A stretch of DNA of 64,000 bases from an uncultured Clostridia bacterium. GTDB taxonomy: Bacteria; Bacillota; Clostridia; Christensenellales; Aristaeellaceae. This document shows positions 8,831 to 17,835 of this stretch, piece by piece (position 1 is the stretch's first letter; every line of letters starts with the position of its first letter). The stretch is taken from the NCBI GenBank assembly GCA_934667105.1, contig CAKULG010000006.1:58587-122586 (forward strand), written 5' to 3'. Below the pieces are notes generated by a model. The model was not told where the DNA came from and ran no database searches. It worked only from the letters and a program-made list of their open reading frames with translations. A program made the translations under genes and the position numbers.

Positions 8831-9658
8831 ATGATGACGAACCTGAAGGATATTCTGGCGCTGGCCGAGGCAAAAAAAGCGGCCGTTCCCGCCTTTAACT
8901 GCTATAACGTGGAATCCGCCATGGCGGTGGTGCAGGCCGCCCGGGAAACCAACGCCCCCGTAATTTTCCAATTGTACACCCGCATGATGGATACCGAGGC
9001 GGGGCCCTTTGTGGCCGCCGCCGTCCGGGAGGGCATCCGCCAGCTGAAAACGCCCGCCGCCATGCATTTGGATCACGGCGCGGGCATTCCGCAGGTGGTT
9101 CGCGCGCTGCGGCTGGGCGCTTCCAGCGTAATGATCGACGCCTCCACCCTGCCCCTGGAGCAGAATATCGCCCTCACCCGCCAGGCCGTTTCCCTCTGCG
9201 CCGAGGCGGGGGTGTATGTGGAGGGCGAGCTGGGCCATGTGGGCGGCGCGGCCGATGAAAAAATGAGCGATTTCACCGATGTGGACGAGGCCGTCCGCTT
9301 CGCCCGGGAAACGGGCGTGGCGGCCATGGCCGTTATGGTGGGCACCGCCCACGGCGTGTATAAATCCGCCCCCGTGCTGGATATCGGCCGCATTCGGGCC
9401 ATCCATGAAAAAACAGGCCTGCCCCTGGTGCTCCACGGCGGCAGCGGCGTGCCGGACGAGCAGGTGGTCATGGCGGTGAAGGCGGGCGTGCGCAAGATGA
9501 ATTTCGCCACCGATCTGGTCTACGCCTTCATGAACGCCGTATACGCCAAGGCCCCCGAAATCAAGGCCATGGACGTGCTGATGCAAGCGCCTATCGCGGC
9601 CATGAAAGAATACGCCGTAGGGAAGATCCGCCTGCTGGGCGCGGACCGCATTCTGTAA
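8831..9658 (+). CDS. Class II (Zn) ketose-bisphosphate aldolase family protein
   Basis: A 275-residue protein of the fructose/tagatose-bisphosphate aldolase II family. It shows the LDHG motif (catalytic Asp and Zn His), EGELGHVGG (Zn Glu), GTAHGVYK (Zn His), LHGGSGVPD (Zn His and phosphate loop) and NFATDL (phosphate loop). All expected metal ligands are present, so it should be active. It probably cleaves a phosphorylated ketose produced by the isomerase-like protein and PfkB kinase. The start at 8831 lies ten bases after GGGAGG; an upstream ATG at 8810 overlaps the previous stop and lacks a ribosome site. Confidence 0.9.
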   Translation: MMTNLKDILALAEAKKAAVPAFNCYNVESAMAVVQAARETNAPVIFQLYTRMMDTEAGPFVAAAVREGIRQLKTPAAMHLDHGAGIPQVVRALRLGASSVMIDASTLPLEQNIALTRQAVSLCAEAGVYVEGELGHVGGAADEKMSDFTDVDEAVRFARETGVAAMAVMVGTAHGVYKSAPVLDIGRIRAIHEKTGLPLVLHGGSGVPDEQVVMAVKAGVRKMNFATDLVYAFMNAVYAKAPEIKAMDVLMQAPIAAMKEYAVGKIRLLGADRIL

Positions 9659-9678
9659 TTGCAAGGGAGGAAAAGCGC

Positions 9679-10599
9679 ATGACAAAGCCTTCCCTGGGCG
9701 GCGTGATATTTCCCCTGGTCACGCCCTTTGATGAAAACGAAAACGTGAATTACGAGGGCCTGAAGCGGCTCATTGATTTCCTGATCGCCAACGGGGCGGA
9801 CGGTGTGATTCCCTGCGGCAGCACGGGCGAACTGGTTTCCATGACGCTGGAGGAGCAGCAGGCCATTATCGAATTCACCATCCGCTACACGGCGGGCCGG
9901 GTCAAGGTTTTCGCCTGCACCGCCGCCTACCGCACCGCCGACACCGTGCGGCTTTCCCGGGCGGCGGAGGCGGCGGGGGCGGATGGAATTATGGTGGTCA
10001 CCCCCTGGTATATCACCCCCAACGAGCCCGAACTCTACGTCCATTACAAGGCCGTGCGGGAGGCCGTTTCCTGCCCCATTCTGCTGTATCACAATCCCTA
10101 CCTGACGGGCTGCCAGGTGCGGGCGGAATTCATCGCCCGGCTGTATAATGACGGCCTCATCGACGGCTGCAAGGATTCCGACCACGATATTTACCGGCAC
10201 CAGACCATGCGCGCCCTGACGGACGCGGGCTTTTCCATCTTCTATGGCTATGACAATTGCCCGGCGGAGGCGCTCTCCTTCTATGCCGACGGCTGGATTA
10301 CCGGCGTGGGCACGCTGTTCCCTGCGGAAACCGTAAAGCTATATCGCCTGGCAAAAGCGGGGGACGTCGCCGCCTGCAAAGAATTCACGCTGCATACCAT
10401 GCGCAAATATATGCATTTCTTCAACGAGCCCACCCCCGAAGGGCTGCCCACGCCGTGGCTGGCCATCATCAAGGAGGGGCTGAACATGCGGGGCGTGCCC
10501 GTGGGCCTGCCCCGGAAGCCCATCGGCCCGCTGCCGCAAAGCGTGCGGGAGGCGCTGCGGGCGACGATGCAGGATATGGGCTATTATATCGGCGGCTAA
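9679..10599 (+). CDS. DapA/NanA-family aldolase
   Basis: A 306-residue (beta/alpha)8 class I aldolase. Schiff-base Lys165 lies in DGCKDSD, Tyr137 in LLYHNP, and CGSTGE (46-51) is the pyruvate carboxylate-binding motif. The family includes dihydrodipicolinate synthase, N-acetylneuraminate lyase, KDG aldolase and 5-dehydro-4-deoxyglucarate dehydratase. In a catabolic operon with an ALDH and a glycerate kinase, cleavage of a 2-keto-3-deoxy sugar acid to pyruvate plus an aldehyde is the likeliest role; lysine synthesis is unlikely. The ribosome site AAGGGAGG lies directly upstream. Confidence 0.88.
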   Translation: MTKPSLGGVIFPLVTPFDENENVNYEGLKRLIDFLIANGADGVIPCGSTGELVSMTLEEQQAIIEFTIRYTAGRVKVFACTAAYRTADTVRLSRAAEAAGADGIMVVTPWYITPNEPELYVHYKAVREAVSCPILLYHNPYLTGCQVRAEFIARLYNDGLIDGCKDSDHDIYRHQTMRALTDAGFSIFYGYDNCPAEALSFYADGWITGVGTLFPAETVKLYRLAKAGDVAACKEFTLHTMRKYMHFFNEPTPEGLPTPWLAIIKEGLNMRGVPVGLPRKPIGPLPQSVREALRATMQDMGYYIGG

Positions 10600-10633
10600 C
10601 GCCCCGGCGGCGCGTCGGAAAGGAGCCTTTCGC

Positions 10634-11713
10634 ATGGCGGAATCACTGTATTACGCGGCGCCTGAAAAAATACGCCGCTTCACCATTGATCTATTTGTGC
10701 GCGGCGGTATGCGGGCGGAGGACGCGGCCTGCGTGGCTGATCATCTCATCGACGCGGATCTGCGCGGCGTGACCACCCACGGCCTCACCCGCATTCCCCT
10801 GTATTTTGAAAAAATCGATAAGGGCCTGTGCGATCCCCAGGCCCGGCCCGAGATCATCCGCGCTTACGGGGCCACCGCCCTCATCGACGCGCATAACTGC
10901 ATGGGCCAGGTCAGCGGCACGATGGCCATGAAGCTGGCCATTGAAAAGGCCGGGCAATATGGGATCGGCTATGTGGGCGTGCGGAACGGCTGCCATTACG
11001 GTACCGCCGGGTATTACGCCATGATGGCGGAGCGGCAGGGCATGATCGGCCTTTCCACCACCAACTCGGGGGTTTTCGTGGCCCCCTACGGCGGCCTGGA
11101 AAAGCGCCTGGGCACCAACCCCGTGGCGGTGGCCATTCCCGCCGGGCGGCATCTGCCCATTCTGCTGGATATGGCCACCAGCCGCGTCTCTCGGGGAAAG
11201 CTGCTGGTGGCCATGAAGAAAAAGGCCCCCGTGCCCCCCGATTGGGCGCTGGACGCGGAGGGACGCGCCACCACAGACGCGGCCCGGGCCTTCGCTGGCA
11301 TTCTGCTGCCCCTGAGCTATAAGGGCTACGGCATGGCGGTGGTGATCGACATGCTGGCGGGCGTTCTGAGCGGCAGCGGCTTTGGCGCCATGGTGGATAC
11401 GCCGGAGGGCGCGCCCCTGGTGGGCAGCAATTTCGTGGCGCTGAAGATCGATGCGTTCTGCGATCCAGAGGAATTTCGCCGCAATGTGGACGCCCTGATC
11501 GACGAAATCCTCTCCGTCCGCCGAGAGGAAGAGACCCCGCGGGTGTATATGCCCGGAGAAATCGAATTCGAGCGGGAAGCGGAAAATATGGATCGGGGCG
11601 GCGTGCCGCTTCAGCCCTTCCAGCTGCGGGAATTAAAGGAGCTGGGCGCGCGCTACGGCCTTGCGCTGGAGGCGTATCTGCCCCTATCGCCAAAGGAGGA
11701 AAACGAAAAATGA
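10634..11713 (+). CDS. Ldh2-family (malate/L-lactate dehydrogenase-like) oxidoreductase, copy 1
   Basis: A 359-residue member of the Ldh_2 family, NAD(P)-dependent enzymes of a non-Rossmann fold that reduce 2-keto acids (malate, 2,3-diketogulonate, ureidoglycolate and others). The conserved catalytic His49 is in TTHGLTR; GCHYGTAGYYAMMA and NSGVFVAPYGG match the cofactor region, and LSYKGYGMA the late conserved block. Its stop overlaps the SDR start (ATGA at 11710-11713), so the two are translationally coupled. A second family member lies at 13660; the two are clearly diverged, implying different substrates. Confidence 0.88.
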   Translation: MAESLYYAAPEKIRRFTIDLFVRGGMRAEDAACVADHLIDADLRGVTTHGLTRIPLYFEKIDKGLCDPQARPEIIRAYGATALIDAHNCMGQVSGTMAMKLAIEKAGQYGIGYVGVRNGCHYGTAGYYAMMAERQGMIGLSTTNSGVFVAPYGGLEKRLGTNPVAVAIPAGRHLPILLDMATSRVSRGKLLVAMKKKAPVPPDWALDAEGRATTDAARAFAGILLPLSYKGYGMAVVIDMLAGVLSGSGFGAMVDTPEGAPLVGSNFVALKIDAFCDPEEFRRNVDALIDEILSVRREEETPRVYMPGEIEFEREAENMDRGGVPLQPFQLRELKELGARYGLALEAYLPLSPKEENEK

Positions 11714-12438
11714 AAAACAAGGTGTGCGTCGTTGTGGGCGGCAGCCGGGGCATCGGCCGGGCAATCGCCCTGCGCATGGCCCGGCTGGGCATGCAAATCG
11801 CTGTGCTGGCGCGAAACGAAGCGGAATTAGCCGCGCTGGGCCAGGAGGTGGAGGCCCTGGGCGCGCGCTATCTGCCCATCCAGGCGGATGCGGCGGATTT
11901 TGAGGCCCTGGGCCGCGCCTTCGCCCAGGTCTGGGCCGCGCTCGGCGGCTTCGACGTGCTGGTCAATTCCGCCGGGACGGGCGTGATGACCCCCTTTGAG
12001 GAGCTGTCGCAGGCGGATATCGACGCGACTGTGGACGTGAACCTGAAGGGCACCATTTATTCCGTGCGCCAGGCGGTTCCCTGGATGGCGAAAAACGGCG
12101 GCGGAAACATCCTCAACGTTTCCTCCATGTCCGCCATTCGCGGCATTCCCGATCCCGTGAACTGCAACGGCATTTACACCGCCACCAAGTTCGCCGTCAA
12201 CGGCTTCACGGAGTGCATGCAGAAATACCTGCTGAAATACAACATCCGCGTAACCGCGCTATGCCCCGGCTCCACGGATACCAGCTGGTGGACGCGCTGG
12301 ACCCACTCCTTCGGCACGGAGGCCATGCTGCCTGCGGATACGCTGGCGGACGTGGCAGAAATGATCGTCGCCGCGCCGGAAAAGGTGCTTTTCAAGCAAT
12401 TGCAGGTGCTGCCCACCGTGGAAGCGGATAATTTCTAA
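11710..12438 (+). CDS. Short-chain dehydrogenase/reductase
   Basis: A classical SDR of 242 residues: cofactor loop GGSRGIG (10-16), NSAG (86-89), Asn111, catalytic Ser139, Tyr156 and Lys160 in the YTATK motif. Arg36 after beta-strand 2 (LARNE) hints at NADPH use. The substrate is unknown; it presumably interconverts a hydroxyl and a keto group on a sugar or sugar acid of this pathway. The start overlaps the previous stop by four bases, with AAAGGAGG at 11692-11699. Confidence 0.9.
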   Translation: MKNKVCVVVGGSRGIGRAIALRMARLGMQIAVLARNEAELAALGQEVEALGARYLPIQADAADFEALGRAFAQVWAALGGFDVLVNSAGTGVMTPFEELSQADIDATVDVNLKGTIYSVRQAVPWMAKNGGGNILNVSSMSAIRGIPDPVNCNGIYTATKFAVNGFTECMQKYLLKYNIRVTALCPGSTDTSWWTRWTHSFGTEAMLPADTLADVAEMIVAAPEKVLFKQLQVLPTVEADNF

Positions 12439-12455
12439 GCCTGCGAGGTGGCGGC

Positions 12456-13643
12456 ATGAGCTATTATGAATTTCACGTTGCCCGGCGCTATGTGCAGTTC
12501 GAGGGGGCGCTGCGGGAATTTGGCAATTACGCCTCCCTGGTGGGGCAAAAGCTTTTGATTCTCACCGCCTGCGATCCCGTGCGGGAAATGGTGGAAAGCC
12601 GCATCCGGGAGGGCCTGTCCCTCCCCGCCGCGGCCTGCATGAACCCCGCCCTGGCCCAGGCCTCGCCCCGTTACGCCCGCTATGTTCCCATGGCGGAGCA
12701 GTTCGATTGCAGGCGGCGGGATATGCGCTTCCAGTTCTATGATCTGGGCGAGCGGCCGGTTTCGGAGGAAAACGTGCGCCAGGTGGCCGAAATGGCGCGG
12801 GCGGGCGGCTTTGATACCATCGTGGGAGTGGGCGGCGGAAAAGGCCAGGATTTTGCCCGGGCCGTCACCCATTTCCTGCCGGTGAAGGTGATCCTCGTGC
12901 CCACGCTTTGCGCCACCAACGCCAGCATTTCCACCCTCAGCGTGCTCTACACCCCCGACGGCAAGCAGATTCAGCAATATTGGCGCATGGATAACGCGCC
13001 CGATTTGGTGCTGGTGGATACGGAGCTGCTTTTGCAAAATCCGCCATCCGTCCTCTCTGCGGGGATCGGCGATATAACGGCCACCTACTACGAGGCCCTG
13101 TGCAACCTGCGCATGGGCGGAAACGCCGAGCGTCTGCCCCTCTTTGCTCAGGAGGGCGTGGCGCTGGCCGCCCGCATCCTGCGGGAAAACGCCCCCGCCG
13201 CCCTGGCGGCCATGAGGGTGCATCGCGCCAATCGCGCCTTTGAAAGCGTGCTTTCCATGATTATGCACAATCCCGGCCCGCTGGGCATGATTTGCCTGAC
13301 GGGGTACGCCCACATTGTGGATGAAATGTTTCTGGGCTTTGACCATGCCCATCGCATTCCCCACGGGCTGCGGGTGGGCTACGCCGTGTTCGCCATGCTG
13401 GCGGCGGAAGAGGCGGAAGAAAGCGCCTTTGCGGAATACCTGGCCTTCTGCCGGGGAGCGGGCATTCCCATCAGCCTGGAAGCGCTGGGCCTGCAGGGCC
13501 GCAGCCGGGCGGAATGGGAAAGCGCTTATGATAACACCGTGGGCCGCAGCGGCAGCATTCATTCCCTGCCCTTCGCGGCCGATAAAAACAGCCTGATTCA
13601 AAGCGTCCTGGACGCGGACGCAAAAATTCGCCGGATGCAATAA
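12456..13643 (+). CDS. Glycerol dehydrogenase-like iron/zinc alcohol dehydrogenase
   Basis: A 395-residue group III alcohol dehydrogenase. It carries the NAD-binding GVGGGKGQD (124-132), PTLCATNASIST (149-160) typical of GldA, and metal ligands Asp206 (GIGDITATYYE), His286 and His303 (RIPHG). These correspond to Asp171, His254 and His271 of bacterial GldA as I recall them. Family substrates are glycerol, glycerol-1-P and hydroxyketones. In this operon it may regenerate NAD by reducing a short aldehyde or ketone, or oxidise a polyol. It is longer than typical GldA (about 365 residues), mainly at the N terminus. Confidence 0.85.
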   Translation: MSYYEFHVARRYVQFEGALREFGNYASLVGQKLLILTACDPVREMVESRIREGLSLPAAACMNPALAQASPRYARYVPMAEQFDCRRRDMRFQFYDLGERPVSEENVRQVAEMARAGGFDTIVGVGGGKGQDFARAVTHFLPVKVILVPTLCATNASISTLSVLYTPDGKQIQQYWRMDNAPDLVLVDTELLLQNPPSVLSAGIGDITATYYEALCNLRMGGNAERLPLFAQEGVALAARILRENAPAALAAMRVHRANRAFESVLSMIMHNPGPLGMICLTGYAHIVDEMFLGFDHAHRIPHGLRVGYAVFAMLAAEEAEESAFAEYLAFCRGAGIPISLEALGLQGRSRAEWESAYDNTVGRSGSIHSLPFAADKNSLIQSVLDADAKIRRMQ

Positions 13644-13659
13644 GGAGGAGGAGCTTTTT

Positions 13660-14718
13660 ATGCGGTCTGTTTCGGTAAAGGAATTACAGCGGTTCTCCAC
13701 AGCGGCCCTGATCAAGGCGGGGATGCGCGCCAAAAATGCGGAGGAGGCGGCCCAGGTGCTGGTTGAAACCGACGCCTTCGGCGTGCTTTCTCACGGCACG
13801 AAAAACCTGTATCAGTACATTCTGAAAATGCAGGCGGGCGGCCTGGACGCGCAGGCGGAACCCAGCGTGATAAAGGAAGGCCCCGCCTGGGCGCTGCTGG
13901 ACGGCAACGCGGCGCTGGGCATGCTGACGGGGCGCAGGGCCATGGATCTGGCCATTAAAAAGGCCCGTGCTTGCGGCATTGCCTATGTTGGCGTAAAAAA
14001 CAGCTGCCATTTTGGCGCGGCGGGGTATTATGCCAATCTGGCCGCCTCCGCAGGCATGATCGGCCTGAGCATGAGCAACGGCGACCCCGTGATGGCCGTT
14101 CCCAACGCCGCCGGAGTAACCATCGGCAACAATCCCTTCGCCTTCGCCGCCCCCATGAAGGGTGGAAAATCCGTTTTCCTGGATATCGCCCTGAGCAACG
14201 TGGCCGCGCTGAAGGTGGTTATGGCCAAGGAAAAGGGCGCGAGGGTGCCGCTCACCTGGCTGGTGGATGAAAACGGCAGGCCCACGGACGATCCCAGCGG
14301 CTTCCCGGGCCATTCCTCCCTCCAGCCCATGGGCGCGCACAAGGGCTACGGCTTCGCCATGATGGTGGAAATTCTGGCCGCCGTGCTCACCGGGGCGGGT
14401 ATGCTCAGCGAAATTGTCAGCTGGAACCTAAAGCTGCCCGAAAAAAACAAAGTAGGCCATGCCTTTATCGCCGTGGACGTGGCCCAGATGATGGATATGG
14501 CCCTCTTTGAGGAGCGCATGGCGCGCATGGTGGAGGAATTGCATAACGCCCCCAAGGCCAAGGACGCGGAGCGGATTTTCGTGCCCGGCGAAATGGAATG
14601 GGAAAAGCGCGAAAAGGCGCTGGCCGCCGACCGCATCGAACTGACGGACGTGATGGCGGAAAACATGGAAAAGCTTTCCGCTCTGACGGGAGAGCCCATC
14701 CGCTGGTTAGCGGATTGA
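13660..14718 (+). CDS. Ldh2-family oxidoreductase, copy 2
   Basis: A second Ldh_2-family enzyme of 352 residues, with catalytic His45 in LSHGTKN and the cofactor blocks NSCHFGAAGYYANLA and NPFAFAAPMKGG, then HKGYGFAMMVEIL. It differs from the copy at 10634 throughout, so this is not a recent duplication. Two reductases of this family in one operon suggest two different 2-keto acid or imino acid substrates, or two stereoisomers. It has a very strong AAGGAGGAGG ribosome site 17 bases after the GldA-like stop. Confidence 0.88.
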   Translation: MRSVSVKELQRFSTAALIKAGMRAKNAEEAAQVLVETDAFGVLSHGTKNLYQYILKMQAGGLDAQAEPSVIKEGPAWALLDGNAALGMLTGRRAMDLAIKKARACGIAYVGVKNSCHFGAAGYYANLAASAGMIGLSMSNGDPVMAVPNAAGVTIGNNPFAFAAPMKGGKSVFLDIALSNVAALKVVMAKEKGARVPLTWLVDENGRPTDDPSGFPGHSSLQPMGAHKGYGFAMMVEILAAVLTGAGMLSEIVSWNLKLPEKNKVGHAFIAVDVAQMMDMALFEERMARMVEELHNAPKAKDAERIFVPGEMEWEKREKALAADRIELTDVMAENMEKLSALTGEPIRWLAD

Positions 14719-14777
14719 CCGCATAAAAGCAGGCCTATCATCAGCAAACGCAAGCATAAAACAGGAGGAATAAAACC

Positions 14778-15446
14778 ATGGAAAATAACGCGATGATGGA
14801 TATTATCAAGGTAACAGGTATCTGCCCCATCCTGGCCTCCTCCCCCGTGGAGGACGCGCCCGCCGCCGCCCAGGCCCTGGTCAAGGGCGGTCTGCCGGTG
14901 CTGGAAGTGCTGATTAAAAACGAGGATTCCTGGAAAAACATTGAAAGCATTGCCAAGCAGGTGCCCGAAATCATCCTGGGCGCGGGCACGGTGCTCACCC
15001 TGGACAGCGCCAAGCGGGCCAAGGATCTGGGGGCCAAATTCCTGGTCATGCCCGGCATGAGCGAAAAAATCGTTGAGTTCGCGCTGAAAAACGGCATGAT
15101 TCCCCTGCCTGGCTGCGTCACAGCCACCGAAATCATGATGGCGCTGGATTATGGCATCCACACCGTTAAATTCTTCCCCATTTACCAGATGGGCGGCACG
15201 GACACCCTGAACCAGTACACCTACGGCCCCTTCCCCACGGTGAATTACGTCGTCACCGGCGGCCTGGGTTCGGGCAATTTCCTGCCGCTGCTGGAAGGCT
15301 GCAAAAATACGCTGGCCTGCGGCGGCGATTGGATGTTCACCGATCACGACGCGCTGAAAAACCGCGATTTCGCCCAGATCGCCGCTAATATGCGCGATTC
15401 CGTCCTGGCCGTTCAGGATATGCGAAACGCCAAAAACGCCCGCTGA
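14778..15446 (+). CDS. KDPG/KHG aldolase family protein
   Basis: A 222-residue class I aldolase of the Eda family: Schiff-base Lys131 in HTVKFFP, Glu43 in VLEVLIK and TGGL late in the barrel. It would split 2-keto-3-deoxy-6-phosphogluconate (or a related 2-keto-3-deoxy acid) into pyruvate and an aldehyde. The usual Arg near residue 49 of E. coli Eda is Lys47 here, and the phosphate-end loop (GGLGSGN) differs from the second Eda in this window (K128, R44). The substrate may therefore be unusual. It has an ACAGGAGG ribosome site and a 59-base gap from the previous gene. Confidence 0.87.
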   Translation: MENNAMMDIIKVTGICPILASSPVEDAPAAAQALVKGGLPVLEVLIKNEDSWKNIESIAKQVPEIILGAGTVLTLDSAKRAKDLGAKFLVMPGMSEKIVEFALKNGMIPLPGCVTATEIMMALDYGIHTVKFFPIYQMGGTDTLNQYTYGPFPTVNYVVTGGLGSGNFLPLLEGCKNTLACGGDWMFTDHDALKNRDFAQIAANMRDSVLAVQDMRNAKNAR

Positions 15447-15467
15447 CGGCAGAAAGGACGAAAACGC

Positions 15468-16316
15468 ATGAACGCATTCAACGAAGGCTTTGTGCTCCGC
15501 AACGGCGTGCGCATGCCCTGCCTGGGCCTGGGCACCTGGCAGACGGACGGCGCCACCACCATCGCCGCCATTCAGGCCGCCCTTTCCGCAGGCTACCGGC
15601 TGATCGATACCGCCGCGGCCTATGGCAACGAGCGCAGCGTGGGCCAGGCTATCCGCCAATCCGGCCTGAAGCGGGAGGAAATTTTCGTCACCAGCAAGCT
15701 GCGCAACGCCTGTCACGGCTATGATAACACTATGGCCGCCTTTGAGCTGACGCTGGAAAAGCTGGGGCTGGAAAAGCTGGATCTGTATCTGATCCATTGG
15801 CCCAACCCCATCCAATACCGCAGCAGCTGGCAGGAAGCCACCATTGGAACCTGGAAAGCTTTCTGCGAGCTATACCAGGCCGGGCGCATCCGCGCCATCG
15901 GCGTGAGCAATTTCATGCCCCATCATATCGATCTGGTGGCCCAGGCCACCGGCGTGATGCCCATGGTGAACCAGCTGAAGCTGTGCCCCGGCATTGCTCA
16001 GCCCGAAATCGTGGATTATTGCAGGGCGCACGACATCCTGGTGGAGGCCTACAGCCCCTTTGGCACCGGCGGCATTTTCAAATCCCCCGAAATGCAGACG
16101 CTGGCGGAAAAATACGGCAAGAGTATCGGCCAGATCTGCCTGCGCTGGAGCCTGCAAATGGGCTTCCTGCCCCTGCCCAAGAGCGGCAGCCCCCAGCGCA
16201 TTCGGGAAAATCTGCGCGTCTTTGATTTTGAAATTTCCGCTGCGGATATGGCCGCCATCACCCATTTGCAGGGCTATTGCGGCGAAACGCCCGTGCCGGA
16301 TGAAATTCGCTTCTGA
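15468..16316 (+). CDS. Aldo-keto reductase
   Basis: A 282-residue AKR barrel with the complete catalytic tetrad: Asp47, Tyr52 (DTAAAYGNE), Lys77 (TSKLRN) and His110 (YLIHWP). The C-terminal NADPH-binding block is PLPKSGSPQRIREN. These enzymes reduce small aldehydes, keto sugars and 2,5-diketogluconate-type acids with NADPH. Together with the SDR, GldA-like and Ldh2 proteins it is the fifth reductase of the operon. Its ribosome site is GAAAGGACG, shortly after the aldolase stop. Confidence 0.9.
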   Translation: MNAFNEGFVLRNGVRMPCLGLGTWQTDGATTIAAIQAALSAGYRLIDTAAAYGNERSVGQAIRQSGLKREEIFVTSKLRNACHGYDNTMAAFELTLEKLGLEKLDLYLIHWPNPIQYRSSWQEATIGTWKAFCELYQAGRIRAIGVSNFMPHHIDLVAQATGVMPMVNQLKLCPGIAQPEIVDYCRAHDILVEAYSPFGTGGIFKSPEMQTLAEKYGKSIGQICLRWSLQMGFLPLPKSGSPQRIRENLRVFDFEISAADMAAITHLQGYCGETPVPDEIRF

Positions 16317-16358
16317 CCCCATTTCACCCCAAACGGCATACATGCCTAGGAGCGTAAC

Positions 16359-17822
16359 ATGAGAATCCTGAACAAAGAAATGCTCACCGCCCATGGAAAC
16401 CGGAAGGGCCGAAAAATCGTGGCCGAGCTGCTGGACGCGGGCATGGACGCGCTGGATCCCTATGTGCGGGTGAAAAAGCTGGTGCGCCTGGAAAACAACC
16501 GCATCATCCTGGACGACCGAGGCTTTGAAATGCGGGGCGATCCCCACGCGGGGCCCGCAGTGTACGATCTGAAGGATTACGACCGGGTGTTCGTCGTGGG
16601 CGCGGCCAAGGGCGTTCAGCGGGCGGCGCTGGCCATGGAGGAGGCGCTGGGCGACGCGCTGACCGGCGGCCACGTAATCGCCAAGCACGGGGAGGAAAAA
16701 ATCTGCAAAAAAATCGGCGTGACCTTCGCGGGCCACCCCGTCCCCGACGCCTGCTGCGTGGAGGGCTGCCGGGAAATTGAAGAAATCGCCCGGGGAACGA
16801 CCTCCCGCGATTTGGTGTTCACCATCACAGGCAGCGGCTGCGGCTCCCTGATGACCTACCCCGTGGAGGGCGTGAGCATTGAGGATATCGCCGCCTTCAC
16901 CCACATGATGCAAATCGAAAAGGGCGTGCCCACCAGCGAATTAAACCAGATTCGCACCCATATCGATCGTTTCAAGGGCGGCCGCCTTTCCCGCCTTCTC
17001 CGCCCCGCTACGCTGGTGCATATGACCACCGCCGATCCCGCCAAGCTGGGGGTGCCCGTGCTGCGCGCCAGCTATTTCGAAATGCTGCGTAAAAACACCT
17101 TCTTCCCGCCCCTTGCCGCCGGCTCCACCTATCAGGATTGCCTGAACATCCTGCATAAATGGGACGCATGGGAGAAAACCCCCGCCTCCATCCGGGAACA
17201 CCTGCTCCACGGCGGACCGGAAAATGAAAACATGAGCGTGGAGGAATACGAAACGCTGGGGGCCCGCTTCTTCGGCTTGATTTTCAAGGACAGCACCGTC
17301 TACCCCGCCGTGCGCGAAAAGGCCCGGGAATTGGGCTATCCCTGCCGCATGCTTTCCGAATATATGGAGGCGGAGGCCGCCGAGGCCGGGCGCGTCAACG
17401 CCCAGTTGGCCCTGTGCTGCGAACGGATGGGCGAGCCCTTTCAGGGTCCCGTCGTGCTGATGACCTCGGGGGAAAACGTGGTCACGGTGGGAAACGAGCG
17501 TGGAATCGGCGGGCGAAACCAGGAGTATTGCCTCTCCGCCGCCCTCCAGATTGCCGGAAGCCGGAAAATCGTGTTCGGCGCGGTGGATACCGACGGCACG
17601 GACGGCCCGGGCGGCTTGCAAATCCCCGGCGCGCCCGGCTGCCTGGCCGGAGCGATCATCGACGGCGAAACCGCCGCGGAGGCCCGGGCCGCAGGCCTGG
17701 AGTTGGCCGCCGCCCTGAAAACCCATGGCGCCTCCGCGCCGCTTTGGAAAATCGGCTGCGGCGTCAGCGCCACCGCCAACGTATCCGCTCTGGATTTGGG
17801 CGTTATCCTGATTATGGCGTAG
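16359..17822 (+). CDS. Glycerate 2-kinase (MOFRL type)
   Basis: A 487-residue protein with the two-domain GckA/TtuD architecture: an N-terminal DUF4147 domain (GAAKG with Lys84, GHPVPD 125-130, GSGCGSLM 158-165) and a C-terminal MOFRL domain (TSGENVVTVG, GIGGRNQEYCL, DTDGTDGPG). The family phosphorylates D-glycerate to 2-phosphoglycerate in the non-phosphorylative Entner-Doudoroff, serine-cycle and tartrate/glucarate routes. It is the last gene of the operon, and its product is the substrate of enolase. GAAKG replaces the more usual GKA(A/S) motif but keeps the lysine. Confidence 0.87.
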   Translation: MRILNKEMLTAHGNRKGRKIVAELLDAGMDALDPYVRVKKLVRLENNRIILDDRGFEMRGDPHAGPAVYDLKDYDRVFVVGAAKGVQRAALAMEEALGDALTGGHVIAKHGEEKICKKIGVTFAGHPVPDACCVEGCREIEEIARGTTSRDLVFTITGSGCGSLMTYPVEGVSIEDIAAFTHMMQIEKGVPTSELNQIRTHIDRFKGGRLSRLLRPATLVHMTTADPAKLGVPVLRASYFEMLRKNTFFPPLAAGSTYQDCLNILHKWDAWEKTPASIREHLLHGGPENENMSVEEYETLGARFFGLIFKDSTVYPAVREKARELGYPCRMLSEYMEAEAAEAGRVNAQLALCCERMGEPFQGPVVLMTSGENVVTVGNERGIGGRNQEYCLSAALQIAGSRKIVFGAVDTDGTDGPGGLQIPGAPGCLAGAIIDGETAAEARAAGLELAAALKTHGASAPLWKIGCGVSATANVSALDLGVILIMA

Positions 17823-17835
17823 AAAAGGGAAAAAA

